From Bacteroidia bacterium (lineage in GTDB: Bacteria > Bacteroidota > Bacteroidia > J057 > JADKCL01), in contig JACJYV010000003.1 in NCBI GenBank assembly GCA_020635905.1, positions 248,001 through 312,000 of the forward strand: a DNA stretch of 64,000 nucleotides, given 5' to 3'. A program made the translations under genes and the position numbers. Under the pieces are notes generated by a model, which worked only from the letters and a program-made list of their open reading frames with translations, made no database searches and had not been told where the DNA came from. Shown piece by piece: positions 8,931 through 17,872 of the stretch; the stretch's first letter is position 1; each line of letters starts with the position of its first letter.

Positions 8931-9758
8931 ATGCCCCTTATACTGAGTCCTCAGCAGATTTCGCATTTCCGGGATGAAGGCACCCTTTTTCCCGTACCAG
9001 TCCTTTCACCTGAAGAGGTGGAATATTTTCGGGAAAATATCCTGCGCATGGAGGCCCGTGCGGCCCTCAGCGACGAACCCAACCTGTTGGGTGAAGCCCA
9101 TTTGCACTTTCCCTGGGCCTACCAGCTGGCGACCCATCCCCGCATCCTCGATGTGGCCGAAGACCTGCTCGGACCCGATGTGCTGGTTCACAGTACCACC
9201 CTTTTTCACAAAAAGCCCGGCCAGGGGACCTATGCTTCCTGGCACCAGGATGGCTACTTCATGGATCTGAGCGAACCCGAATTTATCACCCTTTGGGTGG
9301 CTTTTACGGACAGCACGCCCGAAAATGGCTGTGTGAGGGTGTTGCCGGGCACCCACAAGCTGAGGCATATCGAACATGGGAAGGATAATATTTCGCCCCA
9401 AAACATGCTGGGATCGGGCCTGCAGGTAAAGCAGGAATTCGATCTGAGCCAGGCCCGGGACGTGGTGCTCAAACCGGGCGAACTCTCTGTGCATCATGTG
9501 TTTACAGTCCACGGCTCTGACCCGAATAACTCCAACCAAAGCCGCATGGGCTATGTGATCAAATTGCTGCCCGCGCGGGTCAGCCAATCCTTTCCACATT
9601 TCGAAGTAATTCTGGCCCGGGGTGAAGATCGCTTCGGACATTTTGATCTGTTGAAATCTCCCCCTGAAGGTGATTTCGAAACCTGCTTTCTGCGGCATGA
9701 GGCTTTTTCCAAAGACCTCAAAGCCCGTCGCCAGAATCTGGGACGCAAAAACGGGTGA
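8931..9758 (+). CDS. Phytanoyl-CoA dioxygenase (PhyH) family Fe(II)/2-oxoglutarate oxygenase
   Basis: 276 residues from the ATG at 8931; the in-frame TTG at 8880 would add 17 poorly conserved residues. The double-stranded beta-helix metal site is present: H105-x-D107 in SWHQDGYF, and the distal His194 in VHGSDPNNS, followed by Arg205 in SRMGYVI, the usual 2-oxoglutarate salt-bridge partner. PhyH enzymes hydroxylate, or more rarely halogenate, small substrates. The intact HxD carboxylate argues against a halogenase, where it is replaced by Ala or Gly. A second PhyH gene lies at 14682, and LLM monooxygenases flank both, so it is probably part of an oxidative tailoring pathway. Substrate unknown. 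Confidence 0.88.
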   Translation: MPLILSPQQISHFRDEGTLFPVPVLSPEEVEYFRENILRMEARAALSDEPNLLGEAHLHFPWAYQLATHPRILDVAEDLLGPDVLVHSTTLFHKKPGQGTYASWHQDGYFMDLSEPEFITLWVAFTDSTPENGCVRVLPGTHKLRHIEHGKDNISPQNMLGSGLQVKQEFDLSQARDVVLKPGELSVHHVFTVHGSDPNNSNQSRMGYVIKLLPARVSQSFPHFEVILARGEDRFGHFDLLKSPPEGDFETCFLRHEAFSKDLKARRQNLGRKNG

Positions 9759-9769
9759 GCTGAGACAAT

Positions 9770-11326
9770 CTATCTGGACCTTTCCTGTACCAGCCTCAGG
9801 GCTTGATTTCCCGGCTCGGGAGTCACAATAAAAATCCGTTGGGAGCCGGTGCGGCGGCTGATTCCGTAGGTCAGTGGTGGCACCAGGCCGGTTGGCAGGG
9901 CCTGGATTTTTTCCAGTTCCTCCTTCAGGCGGGAGCGGGTAAGTTCGCGGCCGCAGGCCCGCAGGGCTTCACTCAACAAAATGCCCGAAGCAAGCACGGC
10001 ATACTGGGTTTGGAGAAAGAATGGTGGAATCGAGTTTTTGCGGGCAAATTCATCAAAAGAGGCTTCCATTTCGGGCGATACCACAGTCAGCCAGGTCGGG
10101 TAGGCAATGAGAATGCGGTCGCGAAAGGAATCAGGGGCATTCAGGAAGGCGGGAGCCGCCTGATTGCTGGTGACCAGCAACCAGGGATGCCAATCCAGAC
10201 CGTCAAGGTCCTGCAATAATTGCGGAATCGCCTCTCCTGTAAAGTCTGCCAGCAGCAGGGCTTTCATTTCTTTTTCCTGCAGCTTTTTCAGGTTTTCGGG
10301 ATTACCTTCCCACGATTGCACCTGCATTTTCCCCAATCCCGATTCCATGCAGGCCTGTTTGAGCCGGGAATGAGTCCCGGATTTACCGGCGGGTCCGCCG
10401 GTCAGGAGAGCTACCTTTTCGAAATTCACTTCCAGGCTGTCGCCTGCAAGATCCAGCAGACCCCGGGCCTCCAGAAAAGTCCCGGGCAGGAGATAGAAAA
10501 CCTCCCGGTTTTCCAGAATTCCGGGGGGTTCCTCCCCCGTAATGGCGCCCACCAGCGGCACATGCAGGGCATTCAGCCTGGCCACCACTTCCCTGGGGTC
10601 CTGCTCCAGGCGGCTGCCACAAAAGGCGAAGATATTTTCCCGCTCAATGAAGGCCCCCAGCGAATCAGGGTCAGCGGCCAGCCTGGCTGGACAGGGATGC
10701 ACGCTCAGATTGCGTCCATACAAACCACCTGCGGAATTGATTTGCTGACAAAACCCTTTCAAAACCCCTTCCATGACCAGGGCCTGTTCTTTCTGAGGAG
10801 AGCTCAGGATTCCAATCCGGATTTCATTGTCGAGCACGCCTGCCTCACCCTGGGTTCCGATCACCTTGAGGTAGCTGATCAGATCCTCCATGGCTTGCTG
10901 GCTCATCTGGTAGCGGGGCATGATGCCCTCCAGCTTATTTCCTGCAGGATCGAGGCCCATGGAAATGGCCTTAACCAGGCTTTTTTCATTATAGGGAGGA
11001 TGGGTCCGCCCGTTTTTCTTCTCGCCCGAATAATTTCGGGTCAGGCTGGGCCAGGTGAGATTGGAGGGTGAAACCCCGCCTTCGGGCTTGCCCTGGCCCT
11101 GTTCGCCGTGGCAGTTGATGCAGGGCATGACAGAGGCCGGCACAGTTACCCCCGACATGAGGGCCGTGATTTCCTCCCCGTTGCCCGTCTGGCCCGTGGT
11201 ATAAATCATCTGTCCCCGGGCCTGGGAAGGGGTCAGGCCCCCGTCCGAAACGAATGCCGGACGATTGCCAGCCAGCAGCAAGGCCAAACCCAAAATCAGG
11301 ATAACTCCAAACAGATTATACTTCAT
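9770..11326 (-). CDS. Cytochrome c fused to ABC-type periplasmic substrate-binding protein
   Basis: 518 residues. After an N-terminal export signal (about 1-25) there is a mono-haem c domain: CINCH at 69-73 with Met136 or Met141 (IMPRYQM) as probable axial ligand. From ~165 to the end runs a Leu/Ile/Val-type periplasmic-binding fold (IRIGILSSPQKEQAL, GLYGRNLSV, GGPAGKSGTH, ILIAYPTW). Similar cytochrome c/substrate-binding fusions are known in Proteobacteria, where their role is unsettled; a redox-linked sensor or electron carrier that binds a ligand is one idea. No ABC permease or ATPase is nearby, so uptake is unlikely to be its job here. It is the last gene of the minus-strand run GT2-LLM-deacetylase-this, 47 bp after the deacetylase. 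Confidence 0.82.
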   Translation of the reverse strand: MKYNLFGVILILGLALLLAGNRPAFVSDGGLTPSQARGQMIYTTGQTGNGEEITALMSGVTVPASVMPCINCHGEQGQGKPEGGVSPSNLTWPSLTRNYSGEKKNGRTHPPYNEKSLVKAISMGLDPAGNKLEGIMPRYQMSQQAMEDLISYLKVIGTQGEAGVLDNEIRIGILSSPQKEQALVMEGVLKGFCQQINSAGGLYGRNLSVHPCPARLAADPDSLGAFIERENIFAFCGSRLEQDPREVVARLNALHVPLVGAITGEEPPGILENREVFYLLPGTFLEARGLLDLAGDSLEVNFEKVALLTGGPAGKSGTHSRLKQACMESGLGKMQVQSWEGNPENLKKLQEKEMKALLLADFTGEAIPQLLQDLDGLDWHPWLLVTSNQAAPAFLNAPDSFRDRILIAYPTWLTVVSPEMEASFDEFARKNSIPPFFLQTQYAVLASGILLSEALRACGRELTRSRLKEELEKIQALPTGLVPPLTYGISRRTGSQRIFIVTPEPGNQALRLVQERSR

Positions 11327-11373
11327 TTCAAGGGTGATGATGCAAACGAATATTCCATGGAAGTTACAAAATT

Positions 11374-12252
11374 TCAGTCAGGATACAGACGGTTCTGAAT
11401 TTCACGCCAGGTAATCATGCGAATTTCCGGACGGGATTGGGCGGCGCGGCAAGCCTCGCTGAGGGCAAATCTGAGATCCGTTTCCCTCCAGGCCGCACCG
11501 TAATTGGGATGCCCACGGGTGATCTCCTGCAATTCAGGATCATCAAAACCCGGATGCAAAAGCATGACGTTCAATCCCGGTTTCAGGTTGGCCAGGGCCG
11601 AGCTATACCAGGCCTCCAGGCCACCGTTATCCCGGTGGATTTGCAACCCGATCAGCACTTCATCCACCACCAGATCTCCTGCTCCAAAACAAGCCTTTGC
11701 ATCCAGTTGGGCGTACTCGATGGTCTTCCTGGCCTGCATGACCGGGATGCGAAATTCCCGCCCGATTCTTTGGTAGATTTCGAGCAATTCATAACTTAAT
11801 CCCATACTGAACATGTGAGTATCCAAGTGACTGGGATTCAATCCATAATCAATTGCTTTCTGAAGTTGAGCCCGAAGCTCATTTTCCACTTCCGCGGGTT
11901 GGGACCGGACCCGCACCGCCTCGCTGGTTGGGTGCAGAAATCCGGCTTCATCCACCAGGGATTTCACTTGTCCCACCGGGCTGACCGGACCCCATTTGAA
12001 GCGGGTCCACTCACTGGTCAGGGTCAGGTGAAGGCCATAATCATATTGCGGATTTTGCCGGGCCAGCCCGGCCATTTCTTCGAATCCCGGACAGGGCGCC
12101 ATCAGGCTGCAAGAGTTGATTCCCCCGGCCTGAAAGGCCTGCATGACGGCCTGATTCACGGAGTGGCAAAGCCCGGCATCGTCTGCATGGATGATCAGCA
12201 AACGGGTTCCGGGCGGGAAGCCCAGGATTTGCAATGCAGGAGAGGTACTCAT
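11374..12252 (-). CDS. ChbG/HpnK (YdjC) family carbohydrate deacetylase
   Basis: 292 residues, soluble. The family's metal and catalytic motifs are in place: HADDAG (Asp24, Asp25) near the N-terminus, YGLHLTLT (His75), and SHLDTHMF (HLDTH at 142-146). The C-terminal MLLHPGFDDPEL also matches. ChbG removes an acetyl group from chitooligosaccharides and HpnK deacetylates a hopanoid sugar intermediate, so an N-acetylated sugar or glycoside substrate is the best guess. The start overlaps the stop of the LLM gene by ATGA (12249-12252), which implies translational coupling. With the GT2 gene two places upstream it suggests that the pathway handles a sugar-bearing molecule. Confidence 0.85.
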   Translation of the reverse strand: MSTSPALQILGFPPGTRLLIIHADDAGLCHSVNQAVMQAFQAGGINSCSLMAPCPGFEEMAGLARQNPQYDYGLHLTLTSEWTRFKWGPVSPVGQVKSLVDEAGFLHPTSEAVRVRSQPAEVENELRAQLQKAIDYGLNPSHLDTHMFSMGLSYELLEIYQRIGREFRIPVMQARKTIEYAQLDAKACFGAGDLVVDEVLIGLQIHRDNGGLEAWYSSALANLKPGLNVMLLHPGFDDPELQEITRGHPNYGAAWRETDLRFALSEACRAAQSRPEIRMITWREIQNRLYPD

Positions 12253-13340
12253 TCCTCAGCCGCCCGGATCAGGGGTAAAATTTCCCGGCCAAATATTTCC
12301 ACCTCATCCACTTCAGGCCATCCCGAAAGGATAAACTGGGTCACCCCGATCTTTTTGTATTCCAGCAGCGCCTGAGCCAGTTCGTCGGGCTTGCCTGCCA
12401 ACGTGGTCCAGACCGGACCACAAAAGGGCTTAAATCCTGCCCAGATATTCTCATTGAGCCAGGCACCTTCGGGTGCAGCAGCGGCTTCGCGGTACATCTG
12501 GGAATCGAGGCGATTGGGGAGATTCAGCTTTTTATCTTTCTCATAAATGTAGTCCAGAATCTGATCAATCACTTCCAGCACTTCCACCCTGGACGGCCGG
12601 CAAATGATTCCCATGCGCAGACATACTTCCAGCCCACGGGAGCGCATTTCGGCCACTTCAGAAGCAATTTTCTCTGGTGTATCGAGCACCCGCAACCAGC
12701 AGGAAGCCTGGGCAGCGGCCAGATCCTTGCTGACCTGTGAATGTCCGGAGACAAAAATCTCGGGCCGGTCCCGGTCGGGTGACTGCCAGGGAGTGGAAAT
12801 GGCCCCGTTTTCCATTTGGTAATACTTGCCGCGGTAATTTACCGGGCCAGCCTGGGACCAAAGTTCGTTGCAGATTTCCAGAAATTCCCCGGCCCTGGCG
12901 TAGCGGTCGTCGTGGCCGAGAAAATCCCCGTAACTGTGCTGCTCTTCGGGCGAACTGCCGGCCACCACGTTGAAAGAAACCCGCCCGTTCAGAAATCCGG
13001 AAAGGGTATTGATTTGCTGCACGAAGGAGGCAGGTTGAATCAATCCCGTACGGTAGGCCACAATGTAGCGCAGCTTTTCCGTGACCATGCCCAGGGCCGC
13101 CGCGGTCACCATGGGATCGGGTTCGTAACGGCTGATGGAAATCAGGATGGAATCCAGGCCGGCATCTTCAGCCGTGCGGACAAAATGAGTATAACCGGGC
13201 AGGTCAGGCCGGGGCGCCGGGGAACCCGGATGGGTGGCTTCCAGGCGATACTGAGCTGCTTCCCGCGGGGTTTGGGTGCCATTCACCACCACTTCTCCCC
13301 CTTTGGGCAACATCCAGTGAAACCTCAGTTTTTGACTCAT
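12249..13340 (-). CDS. LLM class flavin-dependent monooxygenase (SsuD-like), copy 1
   Basis: 363 residues. It begins LRFHWMLPKGGE, continues with the LLM/TIM-barrel signature (EDAGLDSILISISRYEPDP, FVQQINTLSGFLNGRVSFNVVAGSSPEEQ, YARAGEFLEICNELW) and carries FVSGHS and a C-terminal helix. This pattern is closest to alkanesulfonate monooxygenase SsuD and relatives, FMNH2-dependent enzymes that need a separate reductase. A candidate FMN reductase lies at 19286. Copies 2 (15556) and 3 (30208) share the same start and core, so the window has three LLM paralogues. The stop overlaps the deacetylase start (ATGA). No sulfonate transporter is present, so a biosynthetic or tailoring role is as likely as sulfonate use. 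Confidence 0.88.
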   Translation of the reverse strand: MSQKLRFHWMLPKGGEVVVNGTQTPREAAQYRLEATHPGSPAPRPDLPGYTHFVRTAEDAGLDSILISISRYEPDPMVTAAALGMVTEKLRYIVAYRTGLIQPASFVQQINTLSGFLNGRVSFNVVAGSSPEEQHSYGDFLGHDDRYARAGEFLEICNELWSQAGPVNYRGKYYQMENGAISTPWQSPDRDRPEIFVSGHSQVSKDLAAAQASCWLRVLDTPEKIASEVAEMRSRGLEVCLRMGIICRPSRVEVLEVIDQILDYIYEKDKKLNLPNRLDSQMYREAAAAPEGAWLNENIWAGFKPFCGPVWTTLAGKPDELAQALLEYKKIGVTQFILSGWPEVDEVEIFGREILPLIRAAEE

Positions 13341-13382
13341 GGTTTGGGATAATATTTCGAATCAGGCATGTGAAAATTCATT

Positions 13383-14228
13383 TCAGGAAGCCAGCAATCC
13401 CCTTTCATGTTGCAAAAATTCGTCCAGACGCATGCGGGCCAATTCTAATGCAACAGGAGGCAAACCGGGCAGGGACAGAAAGCGTTCCATCACATTGCGC
13501 ATGAGCGAAACGCGGTACACCTGCTGCTCATAAGACAAAGGAGCTCCCGGAAAGGGCCGCTTGGAGCGGGTTTCGTCGGGGAATCGTCTGATGCGGGCAC
13601 AAATCTGCGGATGAATCAACGTTTTGCAATGGTGGTACATCCTCAGTTCAAAATCCCAATCCTCGAAAAAAGCCATGTGCTCGGCAAAGACCGGGCTGCC
13701 CATTTTGGTCAGGGAGGACCTTTTGACCAGCATGCAACAGGTCGCGACCAGACTCCCCCATGCCCAGGCCTGGCAGTCAAAATCAAAGGGAACCGGACGA
13801 TCGGGCACGGGGTTCCAGGCCGATTCCGCGAAGCGGGATGGGGTTTCCAGCTTGTTTTCACTGTAAAATTCCGCATCAGAGATCAGGGCTTCCAGAGAGG
13901 GATCTTTCCTCAGAAAAGGCAATTCAGCCGCCAATTTGCCCGGCAGCCAGATATCGTCTGAATCCAAAAAAGCTACAAATTCGCCCCGCGCCAGTTCCAG
14001 ACCCCGGTTGCGGGCCACTGCCTGCCCCTGATTGGGCTGAAAAAGCGTGGTTATCCGGTCGCCCCAACGGGACAAGGCCTCCCGGGTATGGTCGGTGGAG
14101 CCGTCATCCACCACGATTACCTGAACCGTCGCACCCGCCTGATTCAGAACGCTTTCCACCGCGTCCTGCACCAGGTCAGCCCGGTTATAGGTCGGTATGA
14201 TGACCGAAACATCATATAGGTTTTGCAT
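13383..14228 (-). CDS. Family 2 glycosyltransferase
   Basis: 281 residues, cytoplasmic. GT-A fold signatures are complete: VSVIIPTYNRADLV at the start, VVDDGSTD (Asp41/42) for the nucleotide-sugar site, NQGQAVARNRG, and FLDSDD (DSD at 89-91) for the metal. The acceptor half contains MAFFEDWDFELRM, which resembles the ED-base motif of GT2 enzymes. It transfers a sugar from a nucleotide donor, and donor and acceptor cannot be told from sequence. It is the first gene of the minus-strand run ending at 9770, 42 bp before the LLM gene. The upstream 14229-14681 region is non-coding repeat. Confidence 0.9.
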   Translation of the reverse strand: MQNLYDVSVIIPTYNRADLVQDAVESVLNQAGATVQVIVVDDGSTDHTREALSRWGDRITTLFQPNQGQAVARNRGLELARGEFVAFLDSDDIWLPGKLAAELPFLRKDPSLEALISDAEFYSENKLETPSRFAESAWNPVPDRPVPFDFDCQAWAWGSLVATCCMLVKRSSLTKMGSPVFAEHMAFFEDWDFELRMYHHCKTLIHPQICARIRRFPDETRSKRPFPGAPLSYEQQVYRVSLMRNVMERFLSLPGLPPVALELARMRLDEFLQHERGLLAS

Positions 14229-14310
14229 GGTGATCTTTGATTTCTAAACAGCAATTTGAAAGAGGGTTAAGCAAATATTGCCTTTTTTGGGGGAAATTAA
14301 AAGTGCCGGA

Positions 14311-14585
14311 CAGTTTACGGTTCGCGGTTTACGGTTTGTCATTTGAAATTGGTCAGTATCGCAAAGGTCGCCAAGATTTTTGGGCCCATATTGCGTTGGT
14401 TGGGATGGCAAAGTTCGCGAAGCTGGACCGTTTTATACATTATAACTTTGCGACCTTTGCTCCCTGCAACCCACGAAACGCGGAAAACAACCCCTTTGCG
14501 TGCTTTGCGTGACCCCTGAACAATTGATGGTCGTCCATAGGCCACGAACAGGAACCGTAAACCGTAAACTGCAAACCGTATAAAT
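14311..14585. repeat. Composite intergenic repeat bracketed by inverted GTTTACGGTT runs
   Basis: At 14311-14340 there are GTTTACGGTT-type words and at 14557-14580 their reverse complement (AACCGTAAAC). Between them, 14352-14435 matches 45613-45700 over ~85 bp (both contain AAGATT-TTGGGCCC and TTGGTTG), and 14448-14515 matches the 96-bp tandem unit at 18141-18358 (core CTTTGCG-CCTTTGCTCC). It fills the gap between two divergent operons (14229-14681). No ORF of quality is seen. Function unknown; it could carry transcription start or termination structure, or be a mobile non-coding repeat. Confidence 0.6.
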
Positions 14586-14681
14586 TGGAAAAGAGCCAAA
14601 AATTGCTAATTTTAAGGGAGGAATTGGTCAAAAGCCCGTTCCCCTGCTTTGGCAGGTTTTAGATTCAAGAACTCACCCTGT

Positions 14682-15527
14682 ATGGATTTCACCCCCCTAT
14701 CTCCCGCACAGCGGGAGTCATTTGCTGAAGATGGCTATCTGGTGGTCAGAAATGCCCTTGATCCGGAAACGAATCAGGCGGTGCTGGAAGCCTGCGACCG
14801 GCAAGCGGCCGCCTTCCTGGGCAAAGGCCAGATCTGGAACAAGCCCTGGTATAACGACCTGGATTTCAGACCCGGACTGCTCGAAGAAGAGGCCCTCTTC
14901 AACCTGGTCAGTCAGTCCAGCACGGTGCCGCTGGTGGTGCAGTTGCTCAGCCCGAACATCCACCTGCACTCCACCGCCCTTACCTATAAGCGTCCCGAAA
15001 ATCCCGACCATCCCCCCTACCGCCGCGGCTGGCACCGCGACATTCGCATTCCCCGTGACCTGGGGCACGAAAATCTGCCCATTGTGGGCATCAAGGTTTG
15101 CTATTGCCTCACCGACTTCGACCAGGACGATTCCGGCATGACCATCATGGCGCGCCGCAGTCACCTGCGCCAGGAGCCGTTACGCATTCCTGAGGAAGGC
15201 ATCGACCCGCCCGATCTGGAAGTGGTGGACATTCAGCTGAACGCAGGCGACGCCCTCCTGTTCGAAAACCGCATTTTTCATACTGCCACCCCCAACCGCA
15301 GCGACAAAGTGGCCAAGCGCATCATTTATGGCTATGCCTACCGCTGGATGCGCCCCGAGGTCTATCTCGACGTACCCAATCCGGCCCTGCTGAAAAAGGC
15401 CGACCCGGTCACCCGTCAGTTGATCGGGGGTTACCGCGACATCGACACGCCTCCCTGGGCCTTGCAGGATTGGGCCAGAAAACATGGCGTAATGCCCAAA
15501 TCTGTGCCCTGGTTTGTAAAAGTTTAG
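14682..15527 (+). CDS. Phytanoyl-CoA dioxygenase (PhyH) family oxygenase, copy 2
   Basis: 281 residues from the ATG at 14682; the in-frame TTG at 14649 lies in repeat DNA. The iron site is HRD (118-120, in GWHRDIRI) plus His200 in FHTATPN, with Arg213 (AKRIIYGYAYRW) as the probable 2-oxoglutarate anchor. It opens with the usual PhyH segment SFAEDGYLVVRNAL. It is only distantly similar to copy 1 at 8931, so they probably act on different substrates. It heads a plus-strand run PhyH-LLM-unknown-RidA with gaps of 28, 25 and 15 bp, a likely operon in which hydroxylation and flavin monooxygenation act on the same intermediate. Confidence 0.88.
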   Translation: MDFTPLSPAQRESFAEDGYLVVRNALDPETNQAVLEACDRQAAAFLGKGQIWNKPWYNDLDFRPGLLEEEALFNLVSQSSTVPLVVQLLSPNIHLHSTALTYKRPENPDHPPYRRGWHRDIRIPRDLGHENLPIVGIKVCYCLTDFDQDDSGMTIMARRSHLRQEPLRIPEEGIDPPDLEVVDIQLNAGDALLFENRIFHTATPNRSDKVAKRIIYGYAYRWMRPEVYLDVPNPALLKKADPVTRQLIGGYRDIDTPPWALQDWARKHGVMPKSVPWFVKV

Positions 15528-15555
15528 CAGAATTTTGAATCAAAAAATCACCCAA

Positions 15556-16677
15556 ATGCCTCTCAGATTTCATTGGATGTTGCCCAAAGGCGGCGAAATG
15601 ACCAACCAGGAAACCGCCCGCGTGCTCACCACCAATCAGATCTCCTACGCCGGGCGTCCGGACATGGACAACTGGATCAGATTTGCCCAGACCGCGGAGG
15701 CTTCAGGAATTGATTCAATTTTGCTCTCCTTTGGAAATTATGAACCCGACACCCTGCAGATTGCCTGTGCTTTGGGCAGGGAGGTGGAAAAATTGAAATT
15801 TATTGCTGCCTATCGCCTCGGACTCATGCAGCCCACCCTGTTTGTGCAGCAGGTGAATACCCTTTCCAACCTGATTGGGGGCCGCATTTTGCTCAATGTG
15901 ATTGCCGGAAGTTCACCTGCAGAGCAGCGGGGTTATGGTGATTTTCTGAACCACGATGAGCGGTATGAGCGGGCCAGCGAATTTCTCCAGATCTGTAATG
16001 CATTCTGGGACGGGGGGGAGGAAATTGATTTCGACGGAAAATATTGCAAACTGGAAGGGGGCAAATTGCACACGCCCTTCACCGCTCCCGGCCGCGACCG
16101 GCCGGAGGTGTTCATATCAGGACATTCTGAAGCAGCCATTTCCCTGGCTGAAAAGGAAGGATCTGCCTGGCTAAGGCTGATAGATACCCCGGAAAAGCTT
16201 GCTCCTATGGCCTTAAGAATGCGCAAAAAGGGCAAAGGCATGTGCCTGCGCCTCAGCATCATCTGTCGGCCCACCCGGGAGGAGGCCCTGCAGGTGGCCC
16301 GCAACCTGCAGGCAGATGCCAGTGCCGTGGCTCAGGTCCGGACCTTCGTCAAAAACAGCGATTCCCGCTTTCTGAAAGATGCGCTGGCCACGGCAGATCA
16401 AAACGAATGGCTCTCCCCCATCCTGTGGGCCGGGCTGGTACCCGGATTTGGCCCCTCCACCATTGCCCTGGTGGGCACCCCCGACGAACTGGCCCGGGCC
16501 TTCATCGAATACAAGGAAATCGGCATTTCCCAGTTCATCATCTCTGGCTGGCCAAAGCTCGATGAAATGATTATCTTTGGCCGGGAGGTATTGCCACGGG
16601 TCCGAAAACTGGAAGAAAAATTTCACCCACCACCCATTTTTGCCCCCAATCACCCGCAATCCTCCCAAGAAAATTAA
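15556..16677 (+). CDS. LLM class flavin-dependent monooxygenase (SsuD-like), copy 2
   Basis: 373 residues from the ATG at 15556. The N-terminus (MPLRFHWMLPKGGEM) is nearly identical to copy 1, and the in-frame TTG at 15535 adds nothing conserved. The LLM signature is complete: EASGIDSILLSFGNYEPD, FVQQVNTLSNLIGGRILLNVIAGSSPAEQ, YERASEFLQICNAFWDG, FISGHSEAAISLAEKEGSAWLRL. It should be an FMNH2-dependent monooxygenase that needs reduced flavin from a partner such as the reductase at 19286. The close similarity to copy 1 on the other side of a PhyH gene suggests a local duplication followed by divergence. It is followed 25 bp later by an unrecognised Rossmann-like gene. Confidence 0.88.
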   Translation: MPLRFHWMLPKGGEMTNQETARVLTTNQISYAGRPDMDNWIRFAQTAEASGIDSILLSFGNYEPDTLQIACALGREVEKLKFIAAYRLGLMQPTLFVQQVNTLSNLIGGRILLNVIAGSSPAEQRGYGDFLNHDERYERASEFLQICNAFWDGGEEIDFDGKYCKLEGGKLHTPFTAPGRDRPEVFISGHSEAAISLAEKEGSAWLRLIDTPEKLAPMALRMRKKGKGMCLRLSIICRPTREEALQVARNLQADASAVAQVRTFVKNSDSRFLKDALATADQNEWLSPILWAGLVPGFGPSTIALVGTPDELARAFIEYKEIGISQFIISGWPKLDEMIIFGREVLPRVRKLEEKFHPPPIFAPNHPQSSQEN

Positions 16678-16702
16678 ATAGTCACCCTAATTCAATATTC
16701 AC

Positions 16703-17461
16703 ATGTTAGAAGCACCCAGAGCCTTCAACAGGCACATTTACCACGAACGAATCAATGTGTTTTACGGAACGGACGATGGCAGCCAGGACGGCTCTTTCGG
16801 CGAATTTCCCGAATTTGTTTCCCATTATGAAAACGCAGATGCCGCCCGCAAGGATGACATACACATGATCAGTGTGGTGGGTGGATTATACGGGCTTAAT
16901 CTCATTCCCCTCTGGAAACCCAAAAAGCTGACCATTTTCGACATCAATCCCATGGCCATCACCTACTTCAACGTGATTCACCGGGTGTGGATTTCCAGCG
17001 ATAGTGCCCAACATTTCCTGCAAAGGCTGGCCGGGGCAGATTATGAAGTTTCGGGGGAAGATGAGGAGTTTGTGCAGGAGAATATCCGTTTGAAATCAGC
17101 GGGCGAACTGCCCCGTTCCCGCGGCTCCAGCAAGCGCTCTTTCGAAGAAAGCTGGACCTATGCCCTGGAGCATTTCGAGGAAACCAAACGCATTCTGACC
17201 GAATCTGAACTGGAAATCCGCACCGAACCCATGGAAAGCGAGAGCTTCAGCGACATGATCCGCAACTCCAATAATGTCTGGATTTATGCCTCCAACATTA
17301 CCCAGTTCCATTTCTTCGACCTCGAAATCAGTGATCCCTCCAATGTGGTGATCATCCAGATTATCCATCCCGAACAACCCCAATTGCTGGATCTGGCACC
17401 TTTAGCGGGCGGTCCGGTAAAAGTTCACTTCCGCATTCCCCTGTCTGCTGAACGGATCTGA
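16703..17461 (+). CDS. Unrecognised protein, possibly Rossmann/SAM-binding
   Basis: 252 residues, no signal peptide. I do not recognise the family. Residues ~50-95 read ISVVGGLYGLNLIPLWKP, then KLTIFDINPMAITYFNVIH, which looks like a glycine-rich strand-loop-helix followed by an acidic strand end. This pattern occurs in SAM-dependent methyltransferases and aminocarboxypropyltransferases. The middle is charged and helical (SSKRSFEESWTYALEHFEETKRIL), and the C-terminus has alternating strands (VWIYASNITQFHFFDLEI, VVIIQIIHP). It sits between an LLM monooxygenase and RidA in a tight plus-strand run, so it probably acts in the same pathway. The SAM assignment is a guess. Confidence 0.6.
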   Translation: MLEAPRAFNRHIYHERINVFYGTDDGSQDGSFGEFPEFVSHYENADAARKDDIHMISVVGGLYGLNLIPLWKPKKLTIFDINPMAITYFNVIHRVWISSDSAQHFLQRLAGADYEVSGEDEEFVQENIRLKSAGELPRSRGSSKRSFEESWTYALEHFEETKRILTESELEIRTEPMESESFSDMIRNSNNVWIYASNITQFHFFDLEISDPSNVVIIQIIHPEQPQLLDLAPLAGGPVKVHFRIPLSAERI

Positions 17462-17476
17462 AAACAATTCCCAGCC

Positions 17477-17872
17477 ATGAAAAAAATCCCCATTACCACC
17501 AATGCGGCTCCACCTTCCATTGGCACGCACTCCCAGGCCCTGCGGGTGGGCAACCTCGTATTCCTGACCGGCCAGACGGGTCGTGACCCGGGCACCGGCA
17601 TCCTGGCTGAGGGCATTGCCGCCCAAACCCACCAGATGCTGGCCAATATCGAAGCGATCCTGAACGCCGCGGGGTGTACCCCGGCAGACATCGTGAAGGT
17701 CACCCTCATTTTGAAGGACCTGAAAAATTACAAGGAGGTGGATCATATCTACGCCTCCTGGCTTCCTGACCGGGGCGAAGCCCCCTATCCCGTCCGCACC
17801 AGCCTGGTCGCGGCCGAATTACCCGCTGGCGCATTGGTGTTGCTGGATGTGATCGCCGCCTACCCGGATTGA
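17477..17872 (+). CDS. RidA (YjgF/UK114) family protein
   Basis: 131 residues, the full family length. Family landmarks are visible: SQALRVGNLVFLTGQTG, QTHQMLANIEAILNAAGCTPADIVKVTLIL, and PYPVRTSLVAAELPAGALV with Arg107 at the substrate carboxylate position. RidA proteins hydrolyse reactive enamine/imine intermediates, and relatives act as deaminases or help biosynthetic steps. The usual acidic residue near the C-terminus is shifted (LLDVIAAYPD), so deaminase activity is not certain. As the last gene in the PhyH-LLM-unknown-RidA run it suggests that the pathway makes an imine or 2-aminoacrylate-like intermediate. Confidence 0.9.
   Translation: MKKIPITTNAAPPSIGTHSQALRVGNLVFLTGQTGRDPGTGILAEGIAAQTHQMLANIEAILNAAGCTPADIVKVTLILKDLKNYKEVDHIYASWLPDRGEAPYPVRTSLVAAELPAGALVLLDVIAAYPD

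Noticed and set aside
8880..8931. TTG start (8880) for the first PhyH gene
   Set aside because: The ATG at 8931 gives the usual PhyH beginning, and the extra residues are not conserved-looking.
12249..13340. Sulfonate-utilisation operon (ssu-like)
   Set aside because: The LLM proteins are SsuD-like, but no SsuA/B/C transporter or sulfur-starvation regulator is nearby, so I did not use the ssu names.
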